Source: Pseudomonas fildesensis (GTDB taxonomy: Bacteria; Pseudomonadota; Gammaproteobacteria; Pseudomonadales; Pseudomonadaceae). Taken from it: 64,000 bases of DNA. Position 1 is the first letter of the stretch. The number at the start of each line of letters is the position of its first letter. The stretch spans positions 1-64,000 of the forward strand of contig NZ_LFMW01000013.1 in the NCBI RefSeq assembly GCF_001050345.1, given 5' to 3'. The notes beneath the pieces were generated by a model that saw nothing but the letters and a program-made list of their open reading frames with translations, did not search any database and was not told the DNA's origin. Shown piece after piece: positions 52,965 to 62,270 of the stretch. A program made the position numbers and the translations under genes.

Positions 52965-53640
52965 GTGGCGAGGGAGCTTGCTCCCGCTGGGCTGCGCAGC
53001 GGCCCCAGTCGGATGAAACAGGTAATTCAGGCAGACCGCGTTGGCAGGCTTTGGGGCCGCTTCGCGGCCCAACGGGAGCAAGCTCCCTCGCCACAGGGAC
53101 GGTGTCTGGCCTTAATTGTGGCTGACACACTGCTTATTATGGCGAGGGAGCTTGCTCCCGTTGGGGTGCGAAGCAGCCCCAGTCGCATGAACGAAGATAT
53201 TTCAGGCAGACCGCGTTGGCAGGCTTTGGGGCCGCTTCGCGGCCCAACGGGAGCAAGCTCCCTCGCCACAGGGACGGTGTCTGGCCTTAATTGTGGCTGA
53301 CACACTGCTTATTGTGGCGAGGGAGCTTGCTCCCGTTGGGCTGCGCAGCGGCCCCAGTCGGATGAACGAAGATATTTCAGGCAGACCGCGTTGGCAGGCT
53401 TTGGGGCCGCTGCGCGGCCCAACGGGAGCAAGCTCCCTCGCCACAGGGACGGTGTTTGGCCTAATTGTGGCTGACACACTGCTTATTGTGGCGAGGGAGC
53501 TTGCTCCCGTTGGGCTGCGCAGCGGCCCCAGTCGGATGAACGAGGTAATTCAGGCAGACCGAGTAGGCAGGCTTTGGGGCCGCTTCGCGGCCCAACGGGA
53601 GCAAGCTCCCTCGCCACAGGGACGGTGTCTGGCCTTAAAT
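52965..53640. repeat. Tandem array of four ~174-bp REPIN units
   Basis: Units start at 52965, 53139, 53314 and 53488 (spacing 174, 175, 174). Each holds an inverted REP pair (GTGGCGAGGGAGCTTGCTCC outward, with a second GC-rich palindrome inside) of about 133 bp, then a conserved non-palindromic linker containing TTGTGGCTGACACACTGCTT. Copies are almost identical. Reading frames run across it on both strands but reflect the palindromes, not genes. Confidence 0.92.
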
Positions 53641-53685
53641 GATCGGTATTAGGCCAGTAAACACCGAAATACCTTTAACACTCAT
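53635..53685 (-). CDS. 16-codon open frame with strong ribosome binding site, abutting the REPIN array
   Basis: ATG 53685 has AAGGAG 7 nt upstream, an excellent site, but the frame encodes only MSVKGISVFTGLIPII before a TAA that lies in the array linker. Either it is a leader peptide or small protein, or the array has replaced the rest of a gene. No homology can be judged from 16 residues. The 84 nt from 53686 to 53769 hold only its leader. Confidence 0.35.
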   Translation of the reverse strand: MSVKGISVFTGLIPII

Positions 53686-53769
53686 GCCGACGCTCCTTCT
53701 TGGGCTGTTAAAAAGTCAGTCGTCTGGCCTTGCGTTAACTTAAGGTTATTCGTCGACTCTTTCGAGCCG

Positions 53770-54768
53770 TCACGGGTCCACCTGGCCCATCATTTCCGGG
53801 ATGCTTTCCGGCCGGTTGGCATAACGCTGGGCCAGCGCTGCACACACCATCAGTTGAATCTGGTGAAACAGCATCAGCGGCAGAATCAATACGCCCATGC
53901 TCGCCCCGGCAAACAGCACCTGGGCCATTGGCACGCCAGTGGCCAGGCTTTTCTTCGAGCCGCAGAACAGGATGGTGATGCGGTCTTCCTGATTAAAACC
54001 GAACGCCTTGCCCAACACCGTGGACGCCACCAGCACCAGCGCGAGCAATACGCAGCACGCCACCACCAGGCCGCCGAGTTCCCACAGCGGGATCTGGTGC
54101 CAGATACCTTCGTTGACCGCTTCACTGAACGCGCCGTAGACCACCAGCAGGATCGAGCCCTGGTCGACGAACTTCAGCCAGGATTTGTTGCGGCCCACCC
54201 ACTCGCCGATCCAACGACGGGCGATCTGCCCGGCCACAAACGGCAGCAGCAGTTGCACGCTGATCTTCAGGATCGCGTCGACGGTGGATGCGCCGTCGCC
54301 ATGGACGTTGAGCAACAGCGTCACCAGCAACGGCGTCAGGAAGATCCCGAACAGGCTCGACGCCGCCGCGCTGCAGATTGCCGCCGGAATATTGCCGCGC
54401 GCCAGCGATGTGAAGGCAATCGCCGATTGCACGGTGGCCGGCAAGGCACAGAGGTAGAGCATGCCCATGTACAGGTCTTTGCCGATCAACGGCGACAGCA
54501 CCGGCTTGAGCGCCAGGCCCAGCAGCGGGAACAGCACGAATGTCAGGCTGAACACCAGCAGGTGCAGGCGCCAGTGGCCGGCACCGGCGACGATGGCCTG
54601 GCGCGACAGTTTGGCGCCATGCAGGAAAAACAGCAGCGCGATGGCCAGGTTGGTCACCCAGCCGAAAGCCACGGCGGTCTGGCCGCTGGCGGGCAGCAAG
54701 GACGCAAGGATTACCGTGGCAATCAGGATCAGGGTGAAGTTGTCGGGCAGAAAACGGGGGCGGGTCAT
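53770..54768 (-). CDS. Bile acid:sodium symporter-like transporter (SBF/YfeH type)
   Basis: A 332-residue membrane protein with about ten helices, of the SBF-like family. Signature stretches are LHGAKLSRQAIVAG, CALPATVQSAIAFTSLARGN, the conserved unwound-helix segment, and FCGSKKSLATGVPMAQVLF near the second crossing. Relatives include YfeH, whose substrate is not certain. It is divergent from an AraC regulator with 86 nt between starts; in E. coli a similar arrangement pairs NimR with an exporter, so this AraC protein is the likely regulator. Confidence 0.9.
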   Translation of the reverse strand: MTRPRFLPDNFTLILIATVILASLLPASGQTAVAFGWVTNLAIALLFFLHGAKLSRQAIVAGAGHWRLHLLVFSLTFVLFPLLGLALKPVLSPLIGKDLYMGMLYLCALPATVQSAIAFTSLARGNIPAAICSAAASSLFGIFLTPLLVTLLLNVHGDGASTVDAILKISVQLLLPFVAGQIARRWIGEWVGRNKSWLKFVDQGSILLVVYGAFSEAVNEGIWHQIPLWELGGLVVACCVLLALVLVASTVLGKAFGFNQEDRITILFCGSKKSLATGVPMAQVLFAGASMGVLILPLMLFHQIQLMVCAALAQRYANRPESIPEMMGQVDP

Positions 54769-54854
54769 AAGCAGGATCTTCCGGGGGTTGCCAAGAGCGT
54801 CATCACGACTCTAACGTAACGGCTTGTTACCGACTAACGCCAATGAGCCAGTAA

Positions 54855-55643
54855 ATGCCGCCTAAAGGACATGCCAACACCGTGCGCCGCAGTGTGCCCG
54901 GGCTTTCCAGCCTGCCTCGTCCGGTGTACGGGCGTACGGAATCCCTGCCCAATCGCGCGCTCACTCGCCGGCACAGCCACCCGTGGGTGCAATTGTCTTA
55001 CGCGATTTCCGGTGTGTTGGAGATCCAGACCAACGTCGGCCGCTTCGTCGCACCACCGCAGCGCGCGGTGTGGATTCCGGCGGGCATGCCGCACCGGGTG
55101 TACAGCTCGCCCCACACCGAGATGCGCAGCCTGTACCTCGATTGCAGCGTCACCGCCTGGGCGGATGAGCGCTGCCAGGTGCTGGAAGTCAGCAGTTTGC
55201 TGCGCGAGTTGATTCGCAGCTTCAGCGAATTGCCGGTGGAATATGCCGAGGAGGGTCCGGACGGACGGCTGGCCCAAGTGGTTCTGGACCAACTGGCGGC
55301 GGCGCCTCAAGTGGATTTGATGCTGCCACTGCCCCTGGATCCGCGACTGCGGCAGATCTACCGCAGCTTGAATTTGCACCCGGAGCAGCAGACCACCTTG
55401 GGTCACTGGAGCCAGAAGCTGGGAGTGAGCGAGAAGACCCTCAGCCGGTTGTTCCTGAGTGAAACCGGCTTGACCTTTCGCGCCTGGCGCCAGCGCCTGC
55501 GACTGCTGAGCGCCCTGCCCGCCCTCGAGCAAGGTGAGCGGGTAACGGATGTGGCGCTGGGCTGTGGCTATGAATCGACATCGGCGTTTATCAATGCGTT
55601 TCGGCAGCAGTTCGATGCCACACCCGGCGAATTCTTCCGCTGA
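54855..55643 (+). CDS. AraC-family regulator with cupin sensor (NimR/RipA-like)
   Basis: A 262-residue AraC regulator. The N-terminal 140 residues are a cupin-type ligand domain (RRHSHPWVQLSYAISGVLEI, WIPAGMPHRVYSS). The C-terminal HTH pair reads TLGHWSQKLGVSEKTLSRLF and VTDVALGCGYESTSAFINAF. Start ATG 54855 follows GAGCC at 7 nt. It is divergent from the SBF-like transporter gene. The histidines of the cupin could bind metal or a small ligand; the ligand is unknown. Confidence 0.92.
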   Translation: MPPKGHANTVRRSVPGLSSLPRPVYGRTESLPNRALTRRHSHPWVQLSYAISGVLEIQTNVGRFVAPPQRAVWIPAGMPHRVYSSPHTEMRSLYLDCSVTAWADERCQVLEVSSLLRELIRSFSELPVEYAEEGPDGRLAQVVLDQLAAAPQVDLMLPLPLDPRLRQIYRSLNLHPEQQTTLGHWSQKLGVSEKTLSRLFLSETGLTFRAWRQRLRLLSALPALEQGERVTDVALGCGYESTSAFINAFRQQFDATPGEFFR

Positions 55644-55689
55644 CCCTCAGACAACGATTTTTGACTGCATTTCACATCAGGATTAGGGA

Positions 55690-56703
55690 TCAGCTGCCAT
55701 TCCCGCCGTGGGCCTCTTCAAAGAAGTAGTCCTTCCAGCTCGCCGCCTTGTTTTTCAGCACGCCCAACTCTTGCAACTTCTCGGCATAGATGTAGGTGCG
55801 CTGCGGCACGATGGTGAAGTCGATTTCCGGGTCCTGGACGATCTTCTCCACCAGGTCCAACGGCAACTTGGATTGCTCGACGCGGATATACGCCTTGGCG
55901 GCGGCGGGCTTGTCGGCCTTGATGATCTTCTCCGCCTCGGCCAGTGCGTCGTAGAACGCTTTATAAGTCTTGGGGTTTTCGTCGTGGAATTTCTGCGTGG
56001 TGTAGAGCACGTTGAACGTGGCCTGCCCGCCGAGGATGTCGTAGGAACTGAGCACCTTGTGCACGTTGGGGTTCAACAGCTCCTGGTACTGGAACGGCGG
56101 GCTGGAGAAGTGCGAATTGATCTCCGAACCACCGGCAATCAACGCCGCCGTGGCATCGGGGTGGGCCAGGCTGATGGAAATGTCGTCAAACTTTTTGTAG
56201 TTGGCAGCGCCGAACTGCTTGGCGGTCTCAATCTGCAAGGTGCGCGACTGGAAGCCTACACCTGCGGCGGGCACGGCAATGCGATCTTTCTCGGTGAAGT
56301 CCTTCAAGGTCTTCACGTTGGGGTTATTGGTCAGCAGGTAATTGGGCATCGAACCCAGAGAGGCGATGGCCTTGACGTTCTGCTTGCCCTTCGTGCGGTC
56401 CCACAGGGTGAGCATCGGCGGCACCCCGGCGGAGACCACGTCCAGCGCACCGGCCAGCAACGATTCGTTCATTGCAGTGGCGCCGGAAATGCTGTTCCAC
56501 TCCACCTCGATGTCCAAGCCCTGTTCCTTGCCGTGTTTTTCGATCAGGTGCTGGTCGCGCACCACATCGAGGATCAGGTAACCGATACCGAATTGCTGGG
56601 CGATGCTGATCTTGCCCTCGGCCTGCGCACCAGGGCTGAGCAAAGCGCTCGCAGCGGCCAGGGACACGGCCAGGAGGGTCAGGGAGGGACGCTTGAAAGT
56701 CAT
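55690..56703 (-). CDS. Orphan ABC substrate-binding protein (NrtA/SsuA/TauA-like)
   Basis: A 337-residue periplasmic binding protein of the NMT1 type with a Sec signal ending AQAEG (residues 25-30). Visible stretches are ISIAQQFGIGYLILDVVRDQ, EWNSISGATAMNESLLAGAL, DVVSAGVPPMLTLWDRTKG and AAGVGFQSRTLQIETAKQFG. It has no adjacent permease or ATPase, so it must use a system elsewhere or be a relic. Nitrate, sulfonate or aromatic sulfonate ligands are possible. Confidence 0.88.
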   Translation of the reverse strand: MTFKRPSLTLLAVSLAAASALLSPGAQAEGKISIAQQFGIGYLILDVVRDQHLIEKHGKEQGLDIEVEWNSISGATAMNESLLAGALDVVSAGVPPMLTLWDRTKGKQNVKAIASLGSMPNYLLTNNPNVKTLKDFTEKDRIAVPAAGVGFQSRTLQIETAKQFGAANYKKFDDISISLAHPDATAALIAGGSEINSHFSSPPFQYQELLNPNVHKVLSSYDILGGQATFNVLYTTQKFHDENPKTYKAFYDALAEAEKIIKADKPAAAKAYIRVEQSKLPLDLVEKIVQDPEIDFTIVPQRTYIYAEKLQELGVLKNKAASWKDYFFEEAHGGNGS

Positions 56704-56869
56704 GGGGGATCTGCCGCGTTTTCGAGGAGGTGATGGAGCCTAGCGGCGATTTTTAAGACTGGAAAAGAATATCGGGATCTATTGTTATGCAAATGATCCC
56801 CAAACCTGCGTCCGGCTGGTATCGTGCGGCGCTTTGAAAAACCGCTCACCACCTGCGAGGAAATGGACG

Positions 56870-57301
56870 TTGAACACTGACGAAAAAATGACCGGGGACT
56901 TGTTCGAGGTGGATAAGCGCCTGTCACTCAAGCCCGTGGTGGACTTCAACACCTACCTGCGCAGCGCGTTCGGCGACGGCCCTTGCACGTGTGTGCGTTG
57001 CACGGCCAGTGGCGGGGATGAAACCGGCTATGCGTTTCAGCACACTTTCAATTTTGACGGCAAACCCACCCACCGCCGCTTCGCGTCCACGGCGGGCAGT
57101 GATGTGCTGTTGATGCTCAAGAAAGCATGGTTGTCCTACACCAAGGCCGAACTTACCGGCGCGGGTAACCTGGCAATAGATGGGGTGAAGGACTTTGTCG
57201 AACCGCAGTTACACAAACGCTTATTGCCGCTTTTTTTGGCCAGTGGGTTGGTCAAGGAAGTTGATGGAGAACTGCGGTTATTACCACAGTCGGCAGCCTG
57301 A
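56870..57301 (+). CDS. Hypothetical protein with a CxCVRC motif
   Basis: A 143-residue protein from TTG 56870, chosen because AGGA lies 8 nt upstream; a TTG at 56834 is an unsupported alternative. It is soluble and has a cysteine cluster PCTCVRC near residues 37-43, which could bind metal, and no other recognisable motif. It lies 145 nt upstream of the large helicase on the same strand and may share its transcript. Function unknown. Confidence 0.6.
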   Translation: MNTDEKMTGDLFEVDKRLSLKPVVDFNTYLRSAFGDGPCTCVRCTASGGDETGYAFQHTFNFDGKPTHRRFASTAGSDVLLMLKKAWLSYTKAELTGAGNLAIDGVKDFVEPQLHKRLLPLFLASGLVKEVDGELRLLPQSAA

Positions 57302-57446
57302 TAAGGCTCGGACTCTGCGAGAAAACTGACCTCCGCTTGGATGGCAGGCAATTTCCAGGTATGTGAGTCGCGTTGTACCATCAGAAAGTCACGAGCGTGC
57401 CGCCGAACAGGGACAATCCGGCGTCAACCACAAAGGAATGAAGTTG

Positions 57447-60400
57447 ATGAATCAAGAATGCATCACCCGCTACTGGCACGCCGTTGAGCTGTTACAACCT
57501 CAATCAGCCCCGAAAATAGAAAAGCGCGACGGCCTGTTTTCGTCGTTTTTCCACGACGTCAACGCTGCTCGAACGGTGATGCCTTGGTCTGAAGAGAGTC
57601 CCGTCGCAGGCCAGCAGATCCCAGGCAAGAGGGTCTGGAGCCATACCCTATTCGCCCACCTGTACGACAGCCAGGCAGTGGCCGATGAGCTCAAGCAGCT
57701 TTACGGCGCCGACCAAGGCTACAAAGAACATCCAAAACGCCGAGAGTCTGCACTCTTTGCTCTGAAATTCACGGCTCAGGGCATGATGGTCCAAGACAGC
57801 CTGGTGCTCTCCAGCGAAGCCTGGTTCCTTGGCCGCGCGCTGAGCAAAAGGGATTGGACCCGAGGTTTCGACGACGACCAGAATTGCTTGCGTGAAGACA
57901 TTAAGGTGCTGATGGGTGGCCAGGTCGACGCGGACGCGCTGCTCCAGTTGACGGTCAACATTCGCCAGTTCCTTGGCCTGGATAATTTTTTCCCAGAGCC
58001 CGCTCAACTTCGCCACCGGTGGCGCTCCACCCCCGTCAAGGAAAAGAAACCGGAGCAGGAAGACGACCCGCTCAACAGTTTCCTGCTCTCAGACCTCGCC
58101 GACGTGTCAGACAGCTTGCGAAAAGGCCTGTCGAGCAAGGCGCTTGATCAATACCTTGCGCGGCACGCCCCGGACAATCGCCTGCACATCGATGATGACG
58201 ATGCCAGCTTGTCAGTCATCGAGCGATTGACGCCCAAGCATTACGCATCGGGATGCTGGCCTGCGGAACACCATCTTGGGCTGGTGCATTCTCAGCAACT
58301 GGCAGTGAACACCATCATGCGCACGCTGGGCGATGGCGAGGGCATACTCGGTATCAACGGCCCGCCCGGTACTGGCAAGACCACCTTGCTACGGGATCTT
58401 ATAGCCGCCGTGGTCACTCAGCGAGCCGATAAACTCGCCAGCCTGCCTCGCGCCTCTGCAGCGTTCATCGACGATGTACCGGAAAAGGCCGGCGACGGTA
58501 ACGATGCCCAAAAAATCCATAAGCTCAACCCTGCCCTGCTCGGTTTTGAAATAGTCATTGCGTCTTCGAATAACGGGGCTGTTGAAAACGTCACTCTGGA
58601 GCTGCCCCAACGAGACAAGGTCGACCCAAGCTGGCTGCCGGAAGCCGACTACTTTAGCGAACTGGGCGAATTGGTCAGTGGTAAACCCGCCTGGGGCTTG
58701 ATTTCAGCAGCGCTGGGCAGCAAAACCCGGCGTAATGCGTTCATCAGCCGATATTTCTACGGGAAATCACCCGAAAAGCCCAAGGCCGGCAGCACGCTCG
58801 ATGACCACAACGATTGGATGACGGCTATGGACGCCGAAGCACTTGAGGATCAACAGGAGCCCAACGAATCTGAATCGGGCGACCTGCCTGATGACGCCGA
58901 AGAACCGGGACCTCAAGGCTTTCTGGGCTGGCTGAAAATTCAAGTCGATGTCACGCGGACCACCGCTCAACGCCTGCAAACCTGGAAGCAGGCGGTCGCC
59001 GCCTATAACGCGGCGAAGTCACATGCCGAACAACTGAGTGCCGACGCCCTGCGCATCAATGCGCATATTCAGGCCCTGAATGATCTACGCCATCAGGTTA
59101 CTGAGCAGACCGACACGCTCAAGCAGTTGAGCGGCAAAATCAAAGACGTCGATGGGCGACTCGCACACCTTGACGAGGTCGAATTCAAACCCGCTGAGGA
59201 GGCTCTTCAACAGTGCCTGCGCGAACTGCAATCACACCAGCAGGACACGCCAGGCTTCTTTGCCAATTTGTTTAGCCTGTGGGGAGCGCAACGCAGCTGG
59301 AACACCGTAGGCCGCCTTATCAACGCGAGGCGTTCAGTCGCGCAAGAGGGCTTTGAACGCGTCAAGCGCAGTACGCTTCGCCAAGCAGCCGAACGCAAAC
59401 TGCTTGAGGGCCTGTATAGCGAAGCCAACGCAACGCTGGTGCACCTGCAGTCACGTCAGCGCCAGCACGGCGAACACATCACTGCCCTGGCACAGGCCTG
59501 CAAAGCCGACCATTTGTTGGCCTGGCTCAAGCACGGCATCATCGGACGCGGTGAGGCCATAGAGCTTGTTGAGCCTTGGGCGATTGCTGGGTGGCGACAG
59601 GCACGGGCACGCGTTTTCATCCAGGCACTCAAGCTACATCAATGCTTGTTCGAACTCGAAGCCAAGCGTATTCGCACCAACCTGTTTTTCATTAACAGCG
59701 TACTGCAAGGGGGCCGTTTCCGTGGCCTCTCCCGCGATGCAATCCGCTCTGGCTGGGCGTCATTGTTCATGCTTGTTCCTGTTTTGAGCAGCACTTTCGC
59801 GTCGTTTGCGCGCTCATTCGGCTCATTGGGTGTAGGCGAAATCGGCTGGCTACTGGTGGATGAAGCAGGCCAGGCCACACCGCAGGCAGCAGTGGGCGCA
59901 CTGTGGCGTGCTCGGCGCGCGGTATTGGTGGGAGACCCTTTGCAACTCAAGCCTATCGTCACCGTATCGGATGCCGTACTGGAACATATGCGCACACGCT
60001 ATGGGGTCGATGAGCACTGGCTCCCAAGCCGCCAATCCGCGCAAACTCTGGCCGACGAAGCCACGCAATGGGGTCGCATGATGGGCCCGGTGGATGATAA
60101 GCGATGGGTCGGCTTGCCCCTGGTGGTCCACCGTCGCTGTGATAGACCGATGTACGCGCTAGCCAACCGGATCGCCTATGACGGGGTGATGGTATTTGGC
60201 ACTCGCCCCCCTCCCCCGGAAAAAGAAACCACCGCCAGCTTGCCTACAGGTTGGGTTCAGGCCAGCGGCGGGTCCACCGGGAATTGGGTTCCCGCAGAAG
60301 GAGATGCGCTGATGCGCTTGCTGACAAGCCTTCGTGCAGACGGCGTAAGCATCTCCGACATATCTGTTATTACGCCTTTCCAAGCAGTGCGGGACCGCCT

Positions 60401-60683
60401 CAGGGATCTGCTTCCACGCAAGATGGTCTACGGCACCATCCATACGATGCAGGGCAAAGAGGCAGCGGTGGTCATCATGGTGCTGGGTGGCAACAGTGAA
60501 AACCCGGCTGCGCGTGATTGGGTGGTCAGCGAGCCCAATCTACTGAACGTTGCAGCAACACGAGCCAAGCGACGCTTCTATGTGATCGGTGATCGCAACG
60601 ACTGGCGCGACCGCTTGTTGTTCTGTGACGTAATGGACTTACTGGTACCACAGGTACTGACGGAGCTGGCTCCGTTCAAATGA
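57447..60683 (+). CDS. Large Upf1/DNA2-like SF1 helicase
   Basis: A 1078-residue superfamily 1 helicase. Start ATG 57447 has AAGGA 9 nt upstream. The first 290 residues match nothing I know. Walker A GPPGTGKT lies at 305-312, motif II VDEAGQA at about 804, motif III VGDPLQLKP at about 829, TIHTMQGKE at about 996 and motif VI NVAATRAKRR at about 1034. Between motif I and II is a 490-residue insert with long charged helices (about 520-685, coiled-coil-like). It is probably a 5'-3' helicase or translocase on nucleic acid. Helicases of this COG1112 kind occur in several antiphage systems, so a defence role is possible but unproven. The only same-strand neighbours are the small unknown gene and an AraC remnant. 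Confidence 0.9.
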   Translation: MNQECITRYWHAVELLQPQSAPKIEKRDGLFSSFFHDVNAARTVMPWSEESPVAGQQIPGKRVWSHTLFAHLYDSQAVADELKQLYGADQGYKEHPKRRESALFALKFTAQGMMVQDSLVLSSEAWFLGRALSKRDWTRGFDDDQNCLREDIKVLMGGQVDADALLQLTVNIRQFLGLDNFFPEPAQLRHRWRSTPVKEKKPEQEDDPLNSFLLSDLADVSDSLRKGLSSKALDQYLARHAPDNRLHIDDDDASLSVIERLTPKHYASGCWPAEHHLGLVHSQQLAVNTIMRTLGDGEGILGINGPPGTGKTTLLRDLIAAVVTQRADKLASLPRASAAFIDDVPEKAGDGNDAQKIHKLNPALLGFEIVIASSNNGAVENVTLELPQRDKVDPSWLPEADYFSELGELVSGKPAWGLISAALGSKTRRNAFISRYFYGKSPEKPKAGSTLDDHNDWMTAMDAEALEDQQEPNESESGDLPDDAEEPGPQGFLGWLKIQVDVTRTTAQRLQTWKQAVAAYNAAKSHAEQLSADALRINAHIQALNDLRHQVTEQTDTLKQLSGKIKDVDGRLAHLDEVEFKPAEEALQQCLRELQSHQQDTPGFFANLFSLWGAQRSWNTVGRLINARRSVAQEGFERVKRSTLRQAAERKLLEGLYSEANATLVHLQSRQRQHGEHITALAQACKADHLLAWLKHGIIGRGEAIELVEPWAIAGWRQARARVFIQALKLHQCLFELEAKRIRTNLFFINSVLQGGRFRGLSRDAIRSGWASLFMLVPVLSSTFASFARSFGSLGVGEIGWLLVDEAGQATPQAAVGALWRARRAVLVGDPLQLKPIVTVSDAVLEHMRTRYGVDEHWLPSRQSAQTLADEATQWGRMMGPVDDKRWVGLPLVVHRRCDRPMYALANRIAYDGVMVFGTRPPPPEKETTASLPTGWVQASGGSTGNWVPAEGDALMRLLTSLRADGVSISDISVITPFQAVRDRLRDLLPRKMVYGTIHTMQGKEAAVVIMVLGGNSENPAARDWVVSEPNLLNVAATRAKRRFYVIGDRNDWRDRLLFCDVMDLLVPQVLTELAPFK

Positions 60684-60761
60684 CGGTTGACGCAGCCATT
60701 ACTGCTTCAATCCTGCCTGTTTCTGCTTTTGGCTTGCGCAGCGTTCGTGGGAAGGGACAGC

Positions 60762-60941
60762 ATGGCCACTATGAACGCTCAATTGATCGAACTGCGCGCC
60801 TTGGCCACCAAGGCTGAAAACCACAGGACCGAGACCGGCATCCCTCGGGAGGCAATGGTGCAGATACGGCGCGGGTTCTGGACGAAACGAAAGATCAGCA
60901 CCGGTAAATCCAAAGAGTTGCAGATCTGCTGTTCGCGTTGA
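60762..60941 (+). pseudogene. N-terminal fragment of an AraC-family regulator
   Basis: The 59-codon frame from ATG 60762 begins NAQLIELRALATKAENHRTE, then GIPREAMVQ. That looks like the start of the AraC_N sensor domain in Pseudomonas regulators (typically xTxIPRLxLxR). It then loses similarity and stops at 60941, 15 nt before the permease start. It is probably a decayed regulator; a genuine small gene cannot be excluded. Confidence 0.4.
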
Positions 60942-60956
60942 TAACAAGGAGCTTTG

Positions 60957-62264
60957 ATGCCCGCACCAAGCAAAAAGATGAGCCTGCTGGGCCTCACCAC
61001 CCTGGTGGCGATCAATATGATGGGCTCGGGGATCATCATGTTGCCTGCGAGCATGGCGCAACTTGGGGCAATTTCGTTGCTGTCGTGGGTCGTCACGGCG
61101 ATCGGTTCGATGGCGATTGCGTATGGCTTTGCCCAATGCGGCATTTTCTGCACGCGCAGCGGCGGTATGTCGGCTTACACCGAAGAGGCCCATGGCAAGT
61201 CCGGGTTCTTCATGTGCTCATTTCTGTATTTTCTCTCGCTGATCATCGCCAATGTGGCGATCGCCATTTCGGCGGTGGGCTATCTGTCATCGTTTATTCC
61301 GTGGCTGGGCAGCGGGCAAGTGCCGCTGTTTATTGGCAGCCTGGCGCTGATCTGGCTGACCACCGCAGCCAACTTTGGCGGCCCGCGCGTCACCGGGCGC
61401 ATCGGCGTGGTGACGGTGTGGGGCGTTATCATTCCGGTGGTGGGACTGTGCGTGATCGGATGGTTCTATTTCAAAGCGCAGGTATTCAGCGCCGCCTGGA
61501 ACCCGCACGATCTGCGCCTGTGGGACGCCGTAAGCGCGAGTATTCCGCTGACCCTGTGGGCCTTTCTCGGTATGGAGACGGCCGCCCAGGGGTATGACGC
61601 CGTCGAGAATCCCACGCGCACGGTGCCCCTGGCCTGCCTGTTCGGTACCCTTGGTGTGGCGGTGGTGTATGTGCTGTCGACGTCGGTGATCCAGGGCATC
61701 GTACCTAACACCGAACTGGCCGCTTCGTCTGCGCCGTTTGCACTGGTTTACGCACAAATGTTCAGCCCCTGGGTGGGCAAGGTCGTGATGGCCCTGGCAG
61801 TCCTGGCCTGCATCGGCTCATTGCTGGGCTGGCAATTCACCCTGGCGCAAACGGCAAAAATGTCAGCAGATCAGCGTCTGTTTCCGCGCTTTTTCAGTCG
61901 GGTCAACGGGGCGCATGCACCCGTGCTGGGGCTAGTGGCGTGTGCGACATTGCAGAGCCTGATTGCCTTGTCGACCATCTCGCCCAATGCCAGCGCACAG
62001 TTCAACCGCCTGGTTAATCTGGCGGTAGTGACCAACCTGGTGCCCTATGTGACCGCTCTTTCCGGCTTGCTGGTGATGATGCACAAAGCACGGGTGAGTG
62101 CATCGATACAGGCACGTAATACCCTGGTGGTGCTGGTGGCCGTAGGGTACTCACTGTATGCGATTTATGCCTGCGGTGAAGACGCGGTGTTTGGCGCGAT
62201 GCTGGTGCTGGCGTTCGGGTATTTGCTGTATGGATTCCTGGCCAAGCGGTTCACAGAGGCCTGA
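60957..62264 (+). CDS. APC-family amino acid/polyamine antiporter (PotE-like)
   Basis: A 435-residue membrane protein with twelve helices, of the APC superfamily. Start ATG 60957 has AAGGAG 7 nt upstream. Signatures are LVAINMMGSGIIMLPASMAQ near TM1 (the GSGI-type unwound helix), LTLWAFLGMETAAQGYDAVE in TM6 and NPTRTVPLA. It resembles PotE, the putrescine:ornithine exchanger, and related CadB/ArcD proteins. The exact amino acid pair is not readable. No decarboxylase lies next to it in this window. Confidence 0.9.
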   Translation: MPAPSKKMSLLGLTTLVAINMMGSGIIMLPASMAQLGAISLLSWVVTAIGSMAIAYGFAQCGIFCTRSGGMSAYTEEAHGKSGFFMCSFLYFLSLIIANVAIAISAVGYLSSFIPWLGSGQVPLFIGSLALIWLTTAANFGGPRVTGRIGVVTVWGVIIPVVGLCVIGWFYFKAQVFSAAWNPHDLRLWDAVSASIPLTLWAFLGMETAAQGYDAVENPTRTVPLACLFGTLGVAVVYVLSTSVIQGIVPNTELAASSAPFALVYAQMFSPWVGKVVMALAVLACIGSLLGWQFTLAQTAKMSADQRLFPRFFSRVNGAHAPVLGLVACATLQSLIALSTISPNASAQFNRLVNLAVVTNLVPYVTALSGLLVMMHKARVSASIQARNTLVVLVAVGYSLYAIYACGEDAVFGAMLVLAFGYLLYGFLAKRFTEA

Positions 62265-62270
62265 ACGCAA

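Noticed and set aside
52965-53640. CRISPR array interpretation of the 174-bp repeats
   Set aside because: Repeats are too long, spacers are identical, there are no cas genes, and the arms are typical REP palindromes.
52926-53652. Open frames of 90-124 codons on both strands of the 174-bp array
   Set aside because: They follow the palindromic REPIN units, repeat themselves on both strands, and the units are not all multiples of three, so the frames do not stay in phase.
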